64,000 nt of DNA from the NCBI GenBank assembly GCA_022385805.1, contig MU277679.1, positions 1 to 64,000 of the forward strand, read 5' to 3'. Source of the DNA: Pilatotrama ljubarskyi. Its lineage: Eukaryota; Basidiomycota; Agaricomycetes; Polyporales; Polyporaceae. Of this stretch, positions 32,969 through 44,871 are shown piece after piece. The translations under genes and the position numbers were made by a program. Under the pieces are notes generated by a model, which saw only the letters and a list, made by a program, of their open reading frames with translations, was not told the origin of the DNA and made no database searches. Position 1 is the first letter of the stretch; every line of letters begins with the position of its first letter.

Positions 32969-34060
32969 TCATGTTCTCACTATGTATAGGTAGTAATGGA
33001 AGGCCTCGCCTAGTTTGCGGATATTCAGAGTCGTTCCCGGACGGTCGAGGTATCGCCGACGGAAATGAGGTTGCCCGAAAGTGAGGTAGATGAATATGCC
33101 GCCCTTGCGCAGGACCCTGCGCAAGTTCCCTTAGGTCTGCAGTTCTGAATGAACGCGAATTATGCTCACCTCAAGACTTCATCCACCTCACGATTACAAT
33201 TCTGCACTACTTCCTCCGGTGGGTCCTACGGGACGCCCGCGTCAGCTACGGAAGCAAGAGCAAGAGCTGAATAGCCATACCCAGACGTCCGCTTTCGCTG
33301 TCATCATCGCGTCCATAGTTCCTGCGACCAGTCGATTAGGGTGTCTTTCCCAGCTAGCAGATATCCGGCTGAGCATTCACCTTTGTCGATAGCGACGTCA
33401 AAGGAGTCATCCTCGAACTTGAGATCACGGATATCCATCTCATGCCCTAATGCACGACGTCAGTACTACGGCGAAATCAGCATGAGGCACGGCCTTACAT
33501 TCCATCTCTGGTCTGGACTCTGCATGTTTATGACGCATTTTCTCGATGAGGATTCCCGAGTACTGCCCCACAAGGTATCAATGAACGAACGATGGCTTGG
33601 GGGCAAGAAAACCCACATCGGTGTTTACAATATTCTTGTAGCCATCGTCATACATCTGGCCAACAGTGAGCATGGAATGATACGCTGTGATTCAGGTGCA
33701 CCATATTCCTTACGTCTTGCGAGAGAGTCGAGTTGCCGCAGCCAAGCATCAGGATCCTCGACGATTTGTCCGGGATCAGTTCGCGGATAATGTCCGCGAT
33801 GTCACTATACGATTTGAACCAGTCAAAGGAGGAATCCTCGGACTCCCTACGCAGAAGAACGCGAAGGCATACAGTCAGTCAGTCAGGGTCTTCCCTAGGA
33901 GTAAGCCTGCTCCTATCTCGAGACTGACTGCGAGTACCGCTGGTCCCTGCCGAGCTCAATGACGACGTTCAGTCTCAAGTACGGGGAGGGAGAAGGAAGC
34001 CTCTCACCAATACTCTTTCGTGCCATACTCCTCGTTTTTCTTCGGCAAGATGTCCGTCAT
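32969..34060 (-). CDS. SAM-dependent methyltransferase (EEF1A lysine methyltransferase/METTL13-like)
   Basis: Nine exons (minus): 34060-34008, 33946-33929, 33846-33714, 33655-33617, 33562-33499, 33446-33381, 33321-33281, 33225-33170, 33116-32969, closing to 618 nt (205 aa). The start region EEYGTKEYWDQRYS and the SAM-binding motif ILMLGCGNSTLS (motif I, GxGxS) are typical of the METTL13/EEF1AKMT4 subgroup. They are followed by the acidic motif II region (NIVNTDYSG), MDIRDLKFEDDSFDVAIDKGTMDA (post-II and motif IV) and VLRKGGIFIYLTFGQPHFR. Related enzymes methylate lysine in translation elongation factor 1A. Substrate here is inferred only. It shares a 227-bp divergent promoter with the TMEM14 gene. 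Confidence 0.86.
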
Positions 34061-34287
34061 CTTCAAGCTTGGCCGTATTCCGAGTCGGACGGAGGCAGGG
34101 TGGGACACGGATGTAAGCGGGATGAGGAGATAATTCACGAGACTTTCCCGTGAGATCTCCGATCACCAATGGGCGCCTAACCCAACGCGGGGTAAATAAG
34201 CATTGCGCACACGCCCGGCGGACCTCACGACCCCTGCCCTCCTTCCCACCAACCTCCACGACACCTTCCACGTAGCCCACACCCGCT

Positions 34288-34757
34288 ATGGTACGTCGTA
34301 GTGTCAGACGAACTATGGAGGTCATTATTGAACGCAAAGTCAGTCTGCATACCCCGCATATGTTATGGGCACCTTGTGCCTCGTAGGTGGCCTCACTGGC
34401 TTCGCGCGCACGCGCAGCATTCCGTCTCTCGTCGCAGGCGTCAGGTAAGAATGAGCGTATGTCCGGGACTAGACCGTTACTTACCAGAGTGCGCTGCAGT
34501 GTTGGTGTACTGTACCTCTGGAGCGCGGATAGCATCCGTAGGGGGACGGCTAACGGCCTTGAGGCCGCACTCGGTAAGCCTGGTCCAGTCCGGCCGTATC
34601 GGTACCGCTCATTGACCATGCTCCAGGTGCTTCTGCACTCTTGCTTCTCTCTTCTGCACCTCGTGCCGCCAAGGGACCAGTGCCGGCCGTGCTCACAGCT
34701 ACCTCTGCTGTCACGGCGTACTACTACGGCAAGACGATCTACGCTCTGCGGCAATAA
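34288..34757 (+). CDS. TMEM14-family small membrane protein
   Basis: Exons 34288-34290 (the ATG alone), 34344-34444, 34500-34573 and 34627-34757 give 102 aa. The sequence begins M|SAYPAYVMGTLCLVGGLTGF and continues SIPSLVAGVSVGVLYLW, then a short basic loop, ASALLLSSAPRAAKGP and a last helix ending YYYGKTIYALRQ. This is the pattern of the TMEM14/UPF0136 family: three to four helices with conserved glycines, which in animals sits in the mitochondrial inner membrane and is linked to haem synthesis. In fungi the role is not known to me. The start codon is separated from the rest by an intron (34291-34343). This is the only arrangement that restores the conserved AYPAY start. Confidence 0.86.
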
Positions 34758-35352
34758 GTGTGGACGCGTGCCAGTGTATGTATGATAGTTGTAATCCTTG
34801 GGTATACCACTACTCTTGCTTCTGAGATCTCTCACGCGTGCATTAGCTCTTGACTTGCGCACTGTACGAGGTGTTGCAAAGAGCGGCACCGTCACTTGGT
34901 CGGGAGCTTCAGGATAGGCTGAGCCGGGCCGGTACACGGGCCGCCGTGATCGCATTCAAGTTAAACCCTTGTCCTGAGTGCAGAGTAGTAGTGGTGGCAG
35001 AGGCCCACAGCCAGAGCAGATCGAACAACGTATAGCGTGCGGCCGCCAACTCAATGTGCTCCGAATACACATCCCTACGTAGAGGGGGTCATCATTTCGA
35101 TGACATCGCAAGGACCGGATGATATCTCGAGGAGGCTATTTGTGCATGTTAGGATCAGAAGGCGACGCCTTTGACGCCCGCTGCATCCGGCGACCTTGTC
35201 ACTTGTGCGCCGTCGGTTTCCAGACGCGGTCGGCCAGTCGCGGTTTCACCGGACGCACCTTGGCCTCTTCACCTCTGGGCCTCTCGCTTCGGCTGCCATT
35301 ATACGCTCTCTCCGGCTTGCTGGGCTTGACCAAGTCGGCTCTTCTGCGCTAT
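34758..35352. other. Intergenic, 0.6 kb
   Basis: Between TMEM14 and NDUFAF7. The frame upstream of 35353 stays open for about 230 nt but has no ATG in good context and no recognisable sequence, so it is probably 5' leader. No other gene is seen. Confidence 0.4.
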
Positions 35353-37065
35353 ATGCTCCGCCGTGCAGCTAAAGCTGCGGTGCAGAGATGCGCTTCTACA
35401 GCCAAGCTTGTCGTCACGGCATCTTTCGCGACATCAGCTAGCCGATTCTCCGCACGGAACAAAAAAGAAGACAATGCGGATAGGCTAGAAGATAGAGTCA
35501 ACTACAATGACAAATTATCCTTCTCAGACGTCCCGGACCCGGAGCATATGAACTACAAACGCGTCACAGCCAATGACCTTGAGCATGAGCGCCATCCTCC
35601 CCGGAAGGTGAAGATGCTCGTAAGGGACTTCATCGAAGACTCCCTCTATCATCCACACTATGGTTACTTCTCAAAGCACGCGACCATTTTCACCGCTGTT
35701 GAACCTCTCGACTTCCCCTCGATCAAGAATATGTCCGCATTCGAGGCGGAGGTTGCGGAACGCTATGCTGATTACGGGGTGGATGGGGAGGGACCGGGGA
35801 AGCAAATATGGCATACGCCTACAGAGCTCTTCAAGGTGTGTGACGAGTGGTCCGCTATTCGGTGGCATGCTGATGTTGTAGGTCCGAAGCCATGGTTCGG
35901 ACGCGCCCTGGCTCGTTGTCTAGTATCGGAGTATCTCTTGAAGTACTTTCCGTACGAAGACTTCGTCATATACGAGATCGGAGCGGGAAACGGGACGCTT
36001 GCCTTGGACATGCTCGACTACATACGGGAGGAGTACCCCGACGTTTACGAGCGGACGAGGTACAACATCATCGAGATCAGCGAGAACCTGGCGAACTTGC
36101 AGAGACAAAAGCTGGAGTCAGTGCACCCTTGCGTCACCATGCACAACAAGAGCATATTCCGGTGGGACACGCGAGAACCCGCCCCATGCTACTTCGTGGC
36201 TATGGAAGTCATTGTGAGTGCTTCGTCACCTGCCACTGCCCCATTTACGAAAGGAGTTCTGTAGGACAATTTTGCGCACGATATGATACGGTACGACCTA
36301 CGAACACTCGAACCGTACCAAGGGCTCGTGACAATCGACAAGAACGGCGACTTCAGCACGTACTACACGAAGGTCACAGACCCCCTCATCAGCTCATTCC
36401 TCGAGTTGCGCCGCTACCTCAACCATCCACCACCTGTTCATCGCCTCCTCAAGCTCTCACCCGCCTTCCGCACATTCTACGTCAACCTCCCTTTTGCTCC
36501 AAATCTCTCGCTGCCGGAATTCATCCCTACACGCCTGCTGACCCTCCTACGCACACTACGACGGCACTTCCCCCGCCACCGACTTCTCCTCTCCGACTTC
36601 TCATCCCTCCCAGACACCATCCCCGGCATCAACGCCCCCGTCGTTCAGACGCGCTACCAGAACACGACAGTGCCGTGTACGACGTTCCTCGTCAAGCAGG
36701 GCTACTTCGACATCTTCTTCCCGACCAACTTCGAGAACCTGCGGGACATGTATGAACACATCCTCGCACAGCCGCTGCCGCTCGCGGACCTCGAGCAGCA
36801 GGTGCCGCGATTCACGCCGCTCAGCACGGTGGCGTCCCCTCTCGCGGAGGGCAACAGCTTCTTCTCGTCATACCACCCGAAGAACCGGCGGCCGCCGGTG
36901 GACGGCATCACGTCGAGTAGCGGGCTGCCCGTCGGCGAGCGCAAGTCGGCGGTATATTCGCATGCGGAGTTCATGAAAACCTACGCCGACTTAAACAAGA
37001 CGCGGTTACGGAGCGGCGAGAACCCTTTGTTGGAGACGTATCAGAATGTAAAGTTCTTGTTCTGA
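35353..37065 (+). CDS. NDUFAF7: Mitochondrial NDUFAF7/MidA-type protein arginine methyltransferase
   Basis: Exons 35353-35835, 35890-36213 and 36265-37065 give 535 aa. The basic, Ser/Ala-rich N-terminus (MLRRAAKAAVQRCASTAK) fits a mitochondrial presequence. Conserved MidA/DUF185 segments follow: VRDFIEDSLYHPHYGYFSK, TPTELFKPWFGRALARC, the SAM-binding YEIGAGNGTLALDML, YNIIEISENLANLQ, YFVAMEVIDNFAHDMI and KQGYFDIFFPTNF. The human homologue dimethylates NDUFS2 during complex I assembly in the matrix. The first intron (35836-35889, 54 nt) is in frame without a stop. Removing it recreates the family motif ELFKPWFG, so I accept it. The C-terminus ends EAxNPLLETYQNVKFLF-like, normal for fungal members. 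Confidence 0.85.
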
Positions 37066-37799
37066 GCGAGCCTCGATTAGTGCGATCATTCTGGTATAAC
37101 ATGCGACGCAGTCGAGCTGGAGTTTCCACCTGTCGCTCTTCGCCTTGGGCCTCAACCAATAGCCGGCCACTCTCTCCGTCATCGGGGTTGTTCTTTCGGG
37201 CTGGCCATCGCCCTGGCTGGAGTTCGCGTTGTGCTCTGTTTCCGTTGCATTCTCCTATACCGCTGCCTCGCGATATCCTACCATTATGGGTGTCAAAAGT
37301 CTGACGTGCCGCCGAAGATCGGATTTCATGATTATCATGGCTCTGGCGTGCAAGGAATGTCCGAGAGATGGGACTTTGCAGCCTACTAGTGCTTCACGTC
37401 CGTTGCCAAACGACATGAAGGTCTTGGCACGCGATCGTCGTACGTACTTCTCCCGGGAGCATTTCCGGTCAGAACGCACGCGAGCAGACGCATGCCCGCG
37501 GCGGCCTTGAAGGCCACTCTCCTTGACGACCGGCATCCAGGCACGGATCCTCGAGGACGAGTGCGAGTATCGGTCTCCGAGGCCTCCATAAAAGGCGGGA
37601 GCATTCGCGTGTGCTCTTCACTTTCTCTCCCTCGTTCCTCTGACCGGTTCAGCACCTAGCTCAAGCAGCGTCGTTTTCGTCTTCGTTCACTTTCAACCAG
37701 CTCGCTGCTTCTGCCGTCTGCGACGGTCTTTGGAACATTTCCCTGCACAGTCCTTAGTGTCATTCGCTTGCCAGTTCGAAGAGATCATCAGTCTTCAAG
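37066..37799. promoter_or_regulatory. Intergenic, upstream of small secreted protein
   Basis: Holds no gene that I can support. A CATAAAAGG element near 37587 may be a TATA box about 210 bp before the next ATG, followed by a pyrimidine-rich tract (37610-37700) typical of strongly expressed fungal promoters. Confidence 0.45.
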
Positions 37800-38322
37800 A
37801 TGCAGTTCGCTACTATCTTCTACACGCTCTCCGTGCTCTTCCTGTGCGCGTTCGCAGCGCCGCTGGAGGTCCGCCAGGAGACGGTCTCCAATGTGAAGTG
37901 TACATCGAAGACGTGGGTTCTTCTAGAGTTCTGCGTACATCGCCTGCGTCCTGACTTGTTGCGTATAGCGCCCTTGACTTCCACACGTCCAACGTTGCGC
38001 TGCTCCAGATCTGTGGTGGCATCGCGGGCTCGATTCAGAAGTGCCAGGGCAGCCCGACGTCCACCGTCGGTCAATCTGGCAACGTCCGCTTCACGATCAC
38101 CCCCGTGGTCAAGGGAGACACTATCAACATCTCCAAGGGTCGCTGGGAGCGTACGTACCTCACTCTCTGTGTGCCCTGTGTAAAGTCCAGAGGCTGAAGG
38201 TCTGATTTGCAGAGGGCATCAAGGCCGCATTCGCCGTCTGCGGTCAGAACATCCCCTTCACGGCCACCTTCGCCGGTGGCGCGACGAAGGGCGATGTCAA
38301 CGTCGTCTACGAGTCCGTGTAA
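37800..38322 (+). CDS. Small secreted protein, 134 aa, unknown function
   Basis: Exons 37800-37912, 37969-38150 and 38213-38322. Clear signal peptide (MQFATIFYTLSVLFLCAFAAP), likely cut after AAP or at the following VRQE. The mature part is about 110 residues with four cysteines (KCTSK, QICGG, QKCQG, AVCGQ), Gly/Thr/Val-rich and beta-strand-like (NVRFTITPVV, IPFTATFAGG, DVNVVYESV). This could be a small beta-sandwich secreted protein or effector-type protein. I recognise no family. It is not a hydrophobin, since it has neither eight cysteines nor CC pairs. A pyrimidine-rich leader suggests good expression. Confidence 0.75.
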
Positions 38323-38854
38323 AGATGGATGGTTTCTCCGGGTTGGTGTTTGTCGTGTTGGTAGCGCTGCTTCGCTAGAATCACATCCGGGTTTCCTGAG
38401 GACAACACTGCTGTTTGAGCTGATTTGTGCAGCCCGAAGTCGCGTTGCGACTAATAAGGTCGGTTGATTGCGCATCATGCATGAGCCATCGAATCCTTGA
38501 TCAGTGCTGTATGAAATGTCAATGAAGTGTGCGCAGTAGAGGTATATATCCAGCAGAAGTGCTTGGCCTGCTGCTATGTGCTACATACATGATCAAGCTA
38601 TCAAAGTCAGCCTCTTGAAGCGATCGGCGCGTCGATGGCGTCAGAGTGAGATCGAGATCTGCGCAGATCGCTTTCTCCGGCTCGGTGACTCCTATGAATT
38701 AGAAATCCAGGAATTCGTCTGCGACTCTTGTCCTCCATCCACTCGCTGAGCATACCCACGATTTTCTACACAACACTGCTGACATCCCTGGGTAGCCCGA
38801 GAAAGCAGACACTACGGCGATTATTGCTCGTGGCAGCCGAACGTTGAATAGATC
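38323..38854. other. Intergenic, 0.5 kb
   Basis: 3' flank of the small secreted gene and 5' flank of MMS19. Nothing else recognisable. Confidence 0.4.
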
Positions 38855-41800
38855 ATGACGGAGCGCATAGACCGTCTCGTACGCACCTGGATTGCCGCCG
38901 AGCAAGAGCAGGAGGTACAGGAAGTTGCCTCAGGTAAGTCGGCCTCACTGCATGATTGGGATTGACTGCATGACTCGAGATTTGCTCCAGAGATTGCCGA
39001 GGGAAAAGCCACCCTCCTGGACTTGGTCAAGTCTCTCGGAGAATACCTGACGGCTGAGGAGGATGATCTGCGTACTAAGGGTAATTATGCGCCGGAACCC
39101 TGTCCACCGAGATGTTCAATATATCTCTGTACCAGGCGTTGAGCTCCTATCCCTCGTTCTGGCGAAATGTCCGCCTGAGAAACTCAACCGTCAGTCCGGT
39201 ACGCATGAACTGTGCTGCCTCTCCAGTGCTCTTCTGACCGTTGACTTCGGCCCTTCGAAGTCCGCGTGCTGACCACATTCTACTCCGGCAAGCTTGAAGA
39301 TACCGAGACCATCATACCTGCAATCAAGGGGCTTGCTACGCTAACGAAGCTGCCCGCGTTCACATCAAGCGATGCTCTGGAAGTGATCAAGGCGTGAGAC
39401 CTGCCAGCCCCCAGTCCGCGAGTGCCTTCACTGATCCTCGTCTTGGCTGCGACAGTATATTCGCGCATGTTAAGATGAACGTGCTCGTGCAGTCGCAACG
39501 ATTCACGGTGTTCACGATCATTGACAACCTGGTCGCCCGTCACCGAGATGGTTAGTGCCCCCCACTGACTCCAGCGCATATTCTCACTGTAAAGCAGCGT
39601 TGAAGAGCATGGGTGATGAGTTCCTCCGCGGATACATCAATCTAGCGGAAGGCGAGAAGGACCCCCGCAACCTTCTACTGGCCTTCGCAGTCGACCGTGT
39701 CCTGCTCATCGAGTTCGATGTAGAGAAACACATCGAAGTGAGCCACTCCGGACTCTCTTTTAGTGTCTCGGAGGTTCAACGTCGACGTGACGCAGGACTT
39801 CTTCAACATCACGTTCTGCTACTTCCCTATCACCTTTAGGCCACCTCCAAACGACCCTTACGGCATCACAGCGGACGATTTGAAGGGTGCACTGCGGTAT
39901 GCGGTATCATATATTCTACTCACGCCTGCAGGATCTCATTTGATTCATCAGTGCATGCCTCCATGCCACGCCTGCCTTTGGTCCGTTGGCGATACCCTTG
40001 TTCCTTGAGAAGCTCACCGCTGGATCACCTGTCACGAAGGTGAGTCATGCCCATCTCATGCCAACGATTGGCTGAAGACCCTGCAGAAAGATACACTCGA
40101 CACGCTCGATGTATGCCTTCCAGTCTACGGACCCGCCGTAGCAAGAGAACATGCGAGGAAACTGTGGAACTGTCTCAAGCTCGAGGTGAGCGAACTCTTA
40201 TGGCATCAGCAAGCAGCTCCGAGTCGATGGTGTACTTCAGATCTTCCAACCGACGGACAGCGTTACGGAGGAGAAAGCGTTGAAGACGACACAGGTCCTG
40301 ATCCAGACCATCTACTCAGCTACTGAAGCAGAGAGGAGCCACAGTCAGGAAATCGAGGGCTTGGCCAAGGACGCATGTGAGGAGTGCATGCAGATCCTCC
40401 GAGAACCCGAGAAGAGCCAAGCGCAGCATGCCATCAAGGTCCTCTGCGCCTTTATGTCGACGACTCGTAGGTGTCTCTACTTGACGGCTCGTACGAACAG
40501 CAACCCTGACCCGCCGCTTAGCTGCCGTAGCACGGTTCACCTTGGCAAGGGCTATTCCGCACCTCGTTAAATTGTTTCTCGACCCGGACGAATTGCCCAA
40601 CCGCGCACCGACACTGAGGCTTCTATCAGACTTAATAGAAGCAGCGCGAAAATCAACCGCGGACGACCCAGAGGTGTTGCCCGAGGAAGGGGACGTACCG
40701 CTTTCGCCTTATAAAGACGAGGTGCTGGGTGTCCTGACCGTGGGTCTGAAGACGCCCTCCTCCGCCTTGCCCGCAATAGATGGCCTGAAGAGCATGGTCC
40801 GCACGGCTGGCCTCTTGACAGACGAGGAGCTCGGTTTCGTCGTACATAACGTGAACGAGCTGTTGCAGAGGGATGAAGGAGAGAGCGAGATCAGGTATAT
40901 TCTCGCATCGCGTAGCTCGTTCCCAGTCATTTGTCCGAGACTGATATTCTGTGCAGCGATGCTGCACTGGATCTGCTGTCCACTGTATCATTCATCGCAC
41001 CCGCTCACGTCTCCGGCAGCACCCTTCCTCTACTCTTCACCTCCCTGCCAGACCGCGCACCAGCGCGCGAGGCGGAAGCGGAACGCATCAAATACTGGCG
41101 GACGCTAGCCTACCTCAAGAAACTCTGCACACAGCCTGACCTCTTCGAGACCCTCGTTGTACGCCTTTCCACCAAGCTCGATTTGCTCTGCGTTCCCTCG
41201 GCGTCGAGCGAAGATCAGCCCATGGCTGACTCGGATCTTGAGCCGGCCGCTGCGTATGCGCACTCTATCCTCAAGACGCTCGCGGACGTGCTGTCGGCGA
41301 AGATCGACATGGGACATGCTGACGTAGTGAAATACATCGACCGTCTGATCCCGAGGCTGTACAACCTCTTCATTTACTCTGCGCTGCTGGCGGATGAGAG
41401 GCCCATGGTGGCGATCGATCCTCGTCTGCTCGCGGTCACAGCCCAGATAATCACTTTGATTACCCAGACCCTCAATGCAGCGTAAGTCGCGCAGTTTGAC
41501 CATCTGGATTATTGGATTCACCATGACGCAGGCGTCAAGAAGCGTTCGTGAAGGTGGTCTTCGTTGCATTCTTGGACGGGGACGTGTCTCAGCTGGCCCA
41601 AGGGATACAGAAGATACCGGCTGACAAGAAGTTCGCACCTCTACAGGTGCGTGGATGCCGAGCAAAACCTGAACGGGTGCTAATTCGCGGGGCCAGCCTG
41701 GAATTCCCGTATCGCAGAAGAATCTCGTTGTGCTCTTCGCTGCTGCACTCATCGCCTTGCACAAAGAGGTACGGTGTTCCCTGTGTAGGAACGGTCATCC

Positions 41801-43183
41801 ACTTATCTGGGCTCTCTAGGTCTCGTTGCCGGTACTTGACGAGACGGAGCTTCTCAACAGGCTCCTGAAATGGACGGTCACCGATGCAGAGAATCCGCTG
41901 CAGCGCGAGGCAGTTGTGCATATGATTGCTGCCATCCTGAATCGACATGCAGACAGTGGGCACGCTTCCATTCAGTGGAAGATATGACCACTTACTATTG
42001 GATATACCAGAACTGGATGCCTTCCTGTCTACGAACCTCGCCACCTTTTGGCAGGCCCAAGTCTCTGACAGTACCGTCTCTGCAGAGGCTCGCCGGCACG
42101 CAATCTTGACCTTCACATGGGTCAGTCTTGAGCTCGTGCCAATGCTAGACTTATACTCATAGGCCGGCCGTGACAGTTAACGAAGGCTTTGCTCGTGCGA
42201 GGGCATCCGGCCGCCATGGCGCATGTCGACCGTTTGTTCGAGCTGTTCGACGACGGGGATGTCAACTGGGACGCTGCGCGGGCAGTTGGTAGGATACCCG
42301 GTCCCGACAAAATCTTGACAAAGAGCAACCATGCCGTGATCAAGGTGCGGCTCCTAACTCATCCTTGTTTGTGTTGGACTCATATGAGCATCCCGTTCGC
42401 AGGTCTTGTATGCGCAGAAGTACTGCAATGCGATGCTTCCTCGGATCATTGAAGGAGCCAGGACATCCCGTACGTCCCGTCTTTGTGAAGCTCGACTAGC
42501 TAATTCACCCCACTGCATGTGCAGAGTCCGCAAGGCAGAACGCATACCTTGTCGCACTCGCCGCCCTCATCAAGTCCGTGCCCAAGTCCACATACGTCCA
42601 CCAGATGCCTTCCGTGAGCATCCACTAGCATCTTTGGCGGCGCCATTCGGGGATAGCTCACCTATTACTTACAGTTGATGCCTCTGCTGCTACGGAGCCT
42701 TGACCTCCCCGATAACGAGGTCCGGGCAAGTGTCATCGACACCCTCCAAGCGGCAGCGACCTCGAGTGGGAAAGACAGCACCCTCCTAGCGGAGCACGCT
42801 TCAAGCATTGTGTCCACAATGCTCAAGAACAGCATGGTGTCCCAGATGCCCTCGGTGGTGAGCAGAGCTTCCCCTCGTTCCCCTTCCTTGCCACAAATTG
42901 AGAGTTGCGCGTTGCAGAGGGTTCGTGTGGCTGCCCTGCGATACTTGGCGACGCTGCCGAGCGTTGTCAGGTACGACGTGCTGCATCCACAAAAGGCGAC
43001 GGTCATCCGCGAGCTCGCAAAGGTATTGGACGACCCGAAGAGGGCTGTCCGCAAGGAAGCGGTAGAAGCCAGGTGAGCTTCTTCGCAGATTTGCGCAAGA
43101 ACATGCTGCTCACCACGAAACTACTCGGTAGGACAAATTGGTGCATCCGGTTTCTGCTTCTGATCACTGCGACGCGAAGCTGA
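38855..43183 (+). CDS. MMS19: MMS19/MET18 HEAT-repeat protein (CIA targeting complex)
   Basis: Long gene with about twenty short introns. Exon 1 is 38855 to about 38934. The stop is taken as TGA at 43181-43183. The N-terminal domain matches MMS19: VASEIAEGKATLLDLVKSLG, TAEEDDLRTKGVELLSLVL, FYSGKLEDTETIIPAIKGL, VLVQSQRFTVFTIIDNLV and FCYFPITFRPPPNDPYGIT. The rest is helical HEAT-type repeats, and the C-terminus (LLRSLDLPDNEVRASVIDTLQAAA ... KVLDDPKRAVRKEAVEAR) is the conserved Fe-S-client-binding end. Role: with CIAO1 and MIP18 it delivers iron-sulfur clusters to DNA polymerases, helicases and XPD, so it is needed for replication, repair and transcription. Exon borders in the middle were not all resolved. 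The last residues after the final intron are less conserved and uncertain. Confidence 0.83.
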
Positions 43184-43539
43184 CCGTTCTGTTACCCAGG
43201 TTCAAATTCTCAGGTTAAGCGCCACATAACCAACTGCAGTACTAGTGTGGGGTATGTGTAGCAATTGCAGTCATCTATGTAGGACAGGGAGGCGTGAGGA
43301 CTACAGTGCGCTGTGTGGATATAGTAGTGACAGTCAGACGGAGATCTCAATGTAGCGAAAAAGATGTACTAGATACTAGGTTGCATGCGTGCGCGCAGTG
43401 ACAAGACAGCAGCCATCCCCGCAAACCCTCCTATGAGCAATCCTGAAAGAACCAAGCGATCGACAGCGACATAACGATAGAAAGTCGTGAGTACGTGTGC
43501 ATGTGCTCGTGGCGTGTCGTATGAAGGGCCGGCACGCGT
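43184..43539. other. Intergenic between convergent genes
   Basis: 3' ends of MMS19 (+) and the coiled-coil gene (-). No feature is seen. Confidence 0.4.
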
Positions 43540-44871
43540 TCATGAGACTGCGGCCATGATAGCCTGAGTCTTTATGTTTGCCTCCGCAAGGGCCTGCTCG
43601 AAGGCCTGCAGATGCTCCTGCACGATCTTTCTCCCATCTACTCTTCGCGACGCCCGCGGCGGTGTCGAGCCTGCCGGTGTCGTCTCGACGTCCAAGCCAG
43701 CGTCCCACCGCTCTATCCGCAACCGACTCCGCTCTGCGCTGTCCCACTCCGTCCGCCACCCGCCCATCTTGTTCTTCAGAGCGCGGATCTTTCGCCCCGC
43801 TTCGGTCGTCGCTGCCGCGTTCACCTGGGTATGTTCGGATATCGTAGCGAGAGACGTAGCGGTAGACGCAGTGAATGTACGCAAGTGTGCGAGCAAGGTG
43901 ATCGTAGCAGCGGGAGTCGGGGGACCATTCAGTGGCGGAGGTGGGGGGAACTCCGCCTTCACGGGTGTCTGCGGATCGTACTCGTCTTCCTCGTCTCCGA
44001 GACCCGCACGATCAGGGTCTACCTCCCAGTCGTTTGCAGAAAGTGACGAGTCCTCCGCGATTGGGTCCAGGTCCGGCACCTCTGCCCTTGCCCCGGCTGA
44101 CGATGGACCGGGCACCTCGTCCTGGACGATGTCCTCCAGCTCGGGTAGCGAACCCAACGCCTCATTCCCACCAACCTCGCCTGCGATCTTTCTCAGCTCG
44201 CGATCGTACTCCAGCAGCTCGCGTAGCTGCGTCTCGCGGTCGCGCGCGGTGTCGTTGATGCGTCTTATCACGTCCGACGCGAGCCGCTCGAGCCGCGGCT
44301 GGGACGGGTCGCCATCCAAGTATCGGAGCTGCGCGAGGAACTTCTCGGTGTACTCGAGGTCCTGCGCAAGGATCGTCATGGGGTCCACTTCGGGTTGCCT
44401 ACGCTGCTTTGTCGGGGACGCGACAGGGCTTCGGAAGTCGGGGTCGAAGTCGGGCGGCGCGTCGTCTGCTGGGGCGGGCACACCATTGATCTGCAGTTGT
44501 GCAGCAAGGGACTCCCCGGCGATCTCGTGCGCAAATTGCGGCGGCGCGTCGTCGTAGGGTTGTTCTGGGACACCGTCGATGCCCTCCGCACCTTCGTCGT
44601 ACTCGATCCCGAACTCCTCTGCGAGCAACTTCGAGCCTGCGCTCGGTTCCGGGAGCAGCGCGGCGGCGAGCTCATGTGCGAGCGAATGTCGGCCATTCGC
44701 AGCGTCGTCGCCGAGGGCATCTGCTAGAGATGACCCGCGTAAGGACGCGGACGACTTGCGGCCATTCAGGCTGAGGTTCTGCTTTGATGGTGATTTGCGG
44801 GGAGCGGACGTCGATCCGGCAGAGAGGACGTGCGAGTCAAATACGTCGTCGTCGTTGTCGATGGACGGCAT
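43540..44871 (-). CDS. Hypothetical acidic coiled-coil protein
   Basis: A single long exon of 443 codons if it starts at the ATG (MPSIDNDDD) at 44871-44869. The frame stays open about 84 nt further upstream without an ATG, so an upstream exon is possible. Ser-rich N-terminus with basic SPSKQNLSLNGRK. The middle is very acidic and Pro-rich (DDAPPDFDPDFRSP). Helical segments are TILAQDLEYTEKFLAQLRYL and RETQLRELLEYDRELRKIAG. The C-terminal helix reads ITLLAHLRTFTASTATSLATI ... EAGRKIRALKNKMGGWRTEWDSAERSR. The repeated heptad character suggests a coiled-coil scaffold, possibly a trafficking or cytoskeletal adaptor. I do not recognise the family. High GC third positions and no stop over 1.3 kb support coding. 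Confidence 0.68.
   Translation of the reverse strand: MPSIDNDDDVFDSHVLSAGSTSAPRKSPSKQNLSLNGRKSSASLRGSSLADALGDDAANGRHSLAHELAAALLPEPSAGSKLLAEEFGIEYDEGAEGIDGVPEQPYDDAPPQFAHEIAGESLAAQLQINGVPAPADDAPPDFDPDFRSPVASPTKQRRQPEVDPMTILAQDLEYTEKFLAQLRYLDGDPSQPRLERLASDVIRRINDTARDRETQLRELLEYDRELRKIAGEVGGNEALGSLPELEDIVQDEVPGPSSAGARAEVPDLDPIAEDSSLSANDWEVDPDRAGLGDEEDEYDPQTPVKAEFPPPPPLNGPPTPAATITLLAHLRTFTASTATSLATISEHTQVNAAATTEAGRKIRALKNKMGGWRTEWDSAERSRLRIERWDAGLDVETTPAGSTPPRASRRVDGRKIVQEHLQAFEQALAEANIKTQAIMAAVS

Noticed and set aside
33975..34955. Minus-strand open frame of 326 codons spanning the TMEM14 gene
   Set aside because: It starts at a non-ATG codon and overlaps two genes with recognised families on either strand (the methyltransferase exon 1 and all TMEM14 exons). 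Composition is Arg-rich, as in shadow frames.
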